Part shown: positions 63,743 through 64,000 of the stretch, in pieces
Layout: every line of letters starts with the position of its first letter
Numbering within the stretch: position 1 is the first letter of the stretch
DNA from: Methylophilus sp.
GTDB taxonomy: Bacteria > Pseudomonadota > Gammaproteobacteria > Burkholderiales > Methylophilaceae
Direction of reading: 5' to 3'
NCBI RefSeq assembly: GCF_008015755.1
Contig: NZ_SSGF01000010.1
Location: 1-64,000 of the forward strand
DNA: 64,000 nucleotides
Translations under genes and position numbers: made by a program
Notes under the pieces: generated by a model
Database searches by the model: none
Told to the model about the DNA's origin: nothing
Seen by the model: the letters and a program-made list of their open reading frames with translations, nothing else

Positions 63743-64000
63743 TCAGGCAACGTGATCCGATAAACCGTCAATAATAGGACACTCTGGCCGATCATCTCCA
63801 TGACAGCAGTCCACCAGCTTTTTTAGCTCAGATTTAATTTTCGCTAATTGTGTAATCTTTTGCTCCAAATCCTGTACATGCTTTTGGGCCAGTGCTTTTA
63901 CATCACTGCTCGACCGGTCTGGGTCTCCCCATAAACCAAGTAAATCCTCTATTTGTTTAATTGAAAACCCAAGATCGCGTGCATGACGGATGAAAGTTAG
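63743..64000 (-). CDS. cueR: CueR-type copper-responsive MerR regulator (partial)
   Basis: The right edge cuts this gene; 85 C-terminal residues remain on the minus strand. FIRHARDLGFSIKQIEDLL is the end of the MerR DNA-binding domain, followed by the dimerisation helix and the metal loop CCHGDDRPECPIIDGL. The C-x7-C spacing (second Cys of CC to CPI) and downstream CPII match Cu(I)-binding CueR/HmrR rather than ZntR or MerR. It is convergent with cusA and is the natural activator for the 19-bp-spacer promoter at 56575. Confidence 0.85.
   Translation of the reverse strand, partial: LTFIRHARDLGFSIKQIEDLLGLWGDPDRSSSDVKALAQKHVQDLEQKITQLAKIKSELKKLVDCCHGDDRPECPIIDGLSDHVA

Overview
The window looks like the chromosome of a Gram-negative betaproteobacterium. 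The style of the proteins suggests a methylotroph of the Methylophilaceae, but this is inference and no 16S rRNA gene is present. No tRNA, rRNA, CRISPR array or intact transposase gene was seen.

Positions 1-35,000 look like native chromosome with moderate GC. In order they hold: a secreted PHB-depolymerase-like esterase; a molybdenum-hydroxylase set (MocA-like, XdhC-like, Mo-cofactor subunit, 2Fe-2S subunit) beside a divergent zinc-type dehydrogenase; a persulfide-oxidation module (sigma-54 regulator, persulfide dioxygenase, SulP permease, two YeeE/YedE half-transporters); a Na+/H+ antiporter; a GGDEF-EAL protein; a YgjP-type metallopeptidase gene split by a roughly 1 kb element that carries a second YgjP-type gene; a glycogen-branching-type GH13 enzyme; a bestrophin; a bufferin-like RiPP operon (Cys-rich precursor, fused DUF692-DUF2063 maturase, DoxX); an M48 lipoprotein; a PIN/ribbon-helix-helix toxin-antitoxin pair; an ovothiol operon (ovoA, ovoB) running into Sel1-repeat and ADP-ribosylglycohydrolase genes; and small secreted proteins.

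Near 35,050 three phased repeats resemble the end of an IS21-type element. From there to the right edge the sequence is visibly more A+T rich and almost every gene concerns metals. The blocks are: czcI-like/czcCBA/cadA with an orphan flgB at the end; a divergent eptA lipid A phosphoethanolamine transferase; an arsR-arsI-acr3-arsC operon flanked by DUF305 sequence; a periplasmic copper block (multicopper oxidase, TolC-type lipoprotein, His/Met-rich DUF2231 protein, small Met-rich protein) divergent from cusRS; and cusF, a small Cys/His protein and cusCBA (CusB carries a fused CusF domain), closed by a partial cueR on the opposite strand. The region is best read as an acquired metal-resistance island covering Zn/Cd/Co, As and Cu/Ag.

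Regulatory signals visible by eye include two GG-N10-GC sigma-54 promoters (before the persulfide dioxygenase and before eptA) with palindromic candidate enhancer sites, a CueR-type promoter with a 19-bp spacer before cusF, a 22-bp perfect palindrome before arsR, and a consensus sigma-70 promoter placed so close to the PIN toxin gene that its mRNA should be leaderless.
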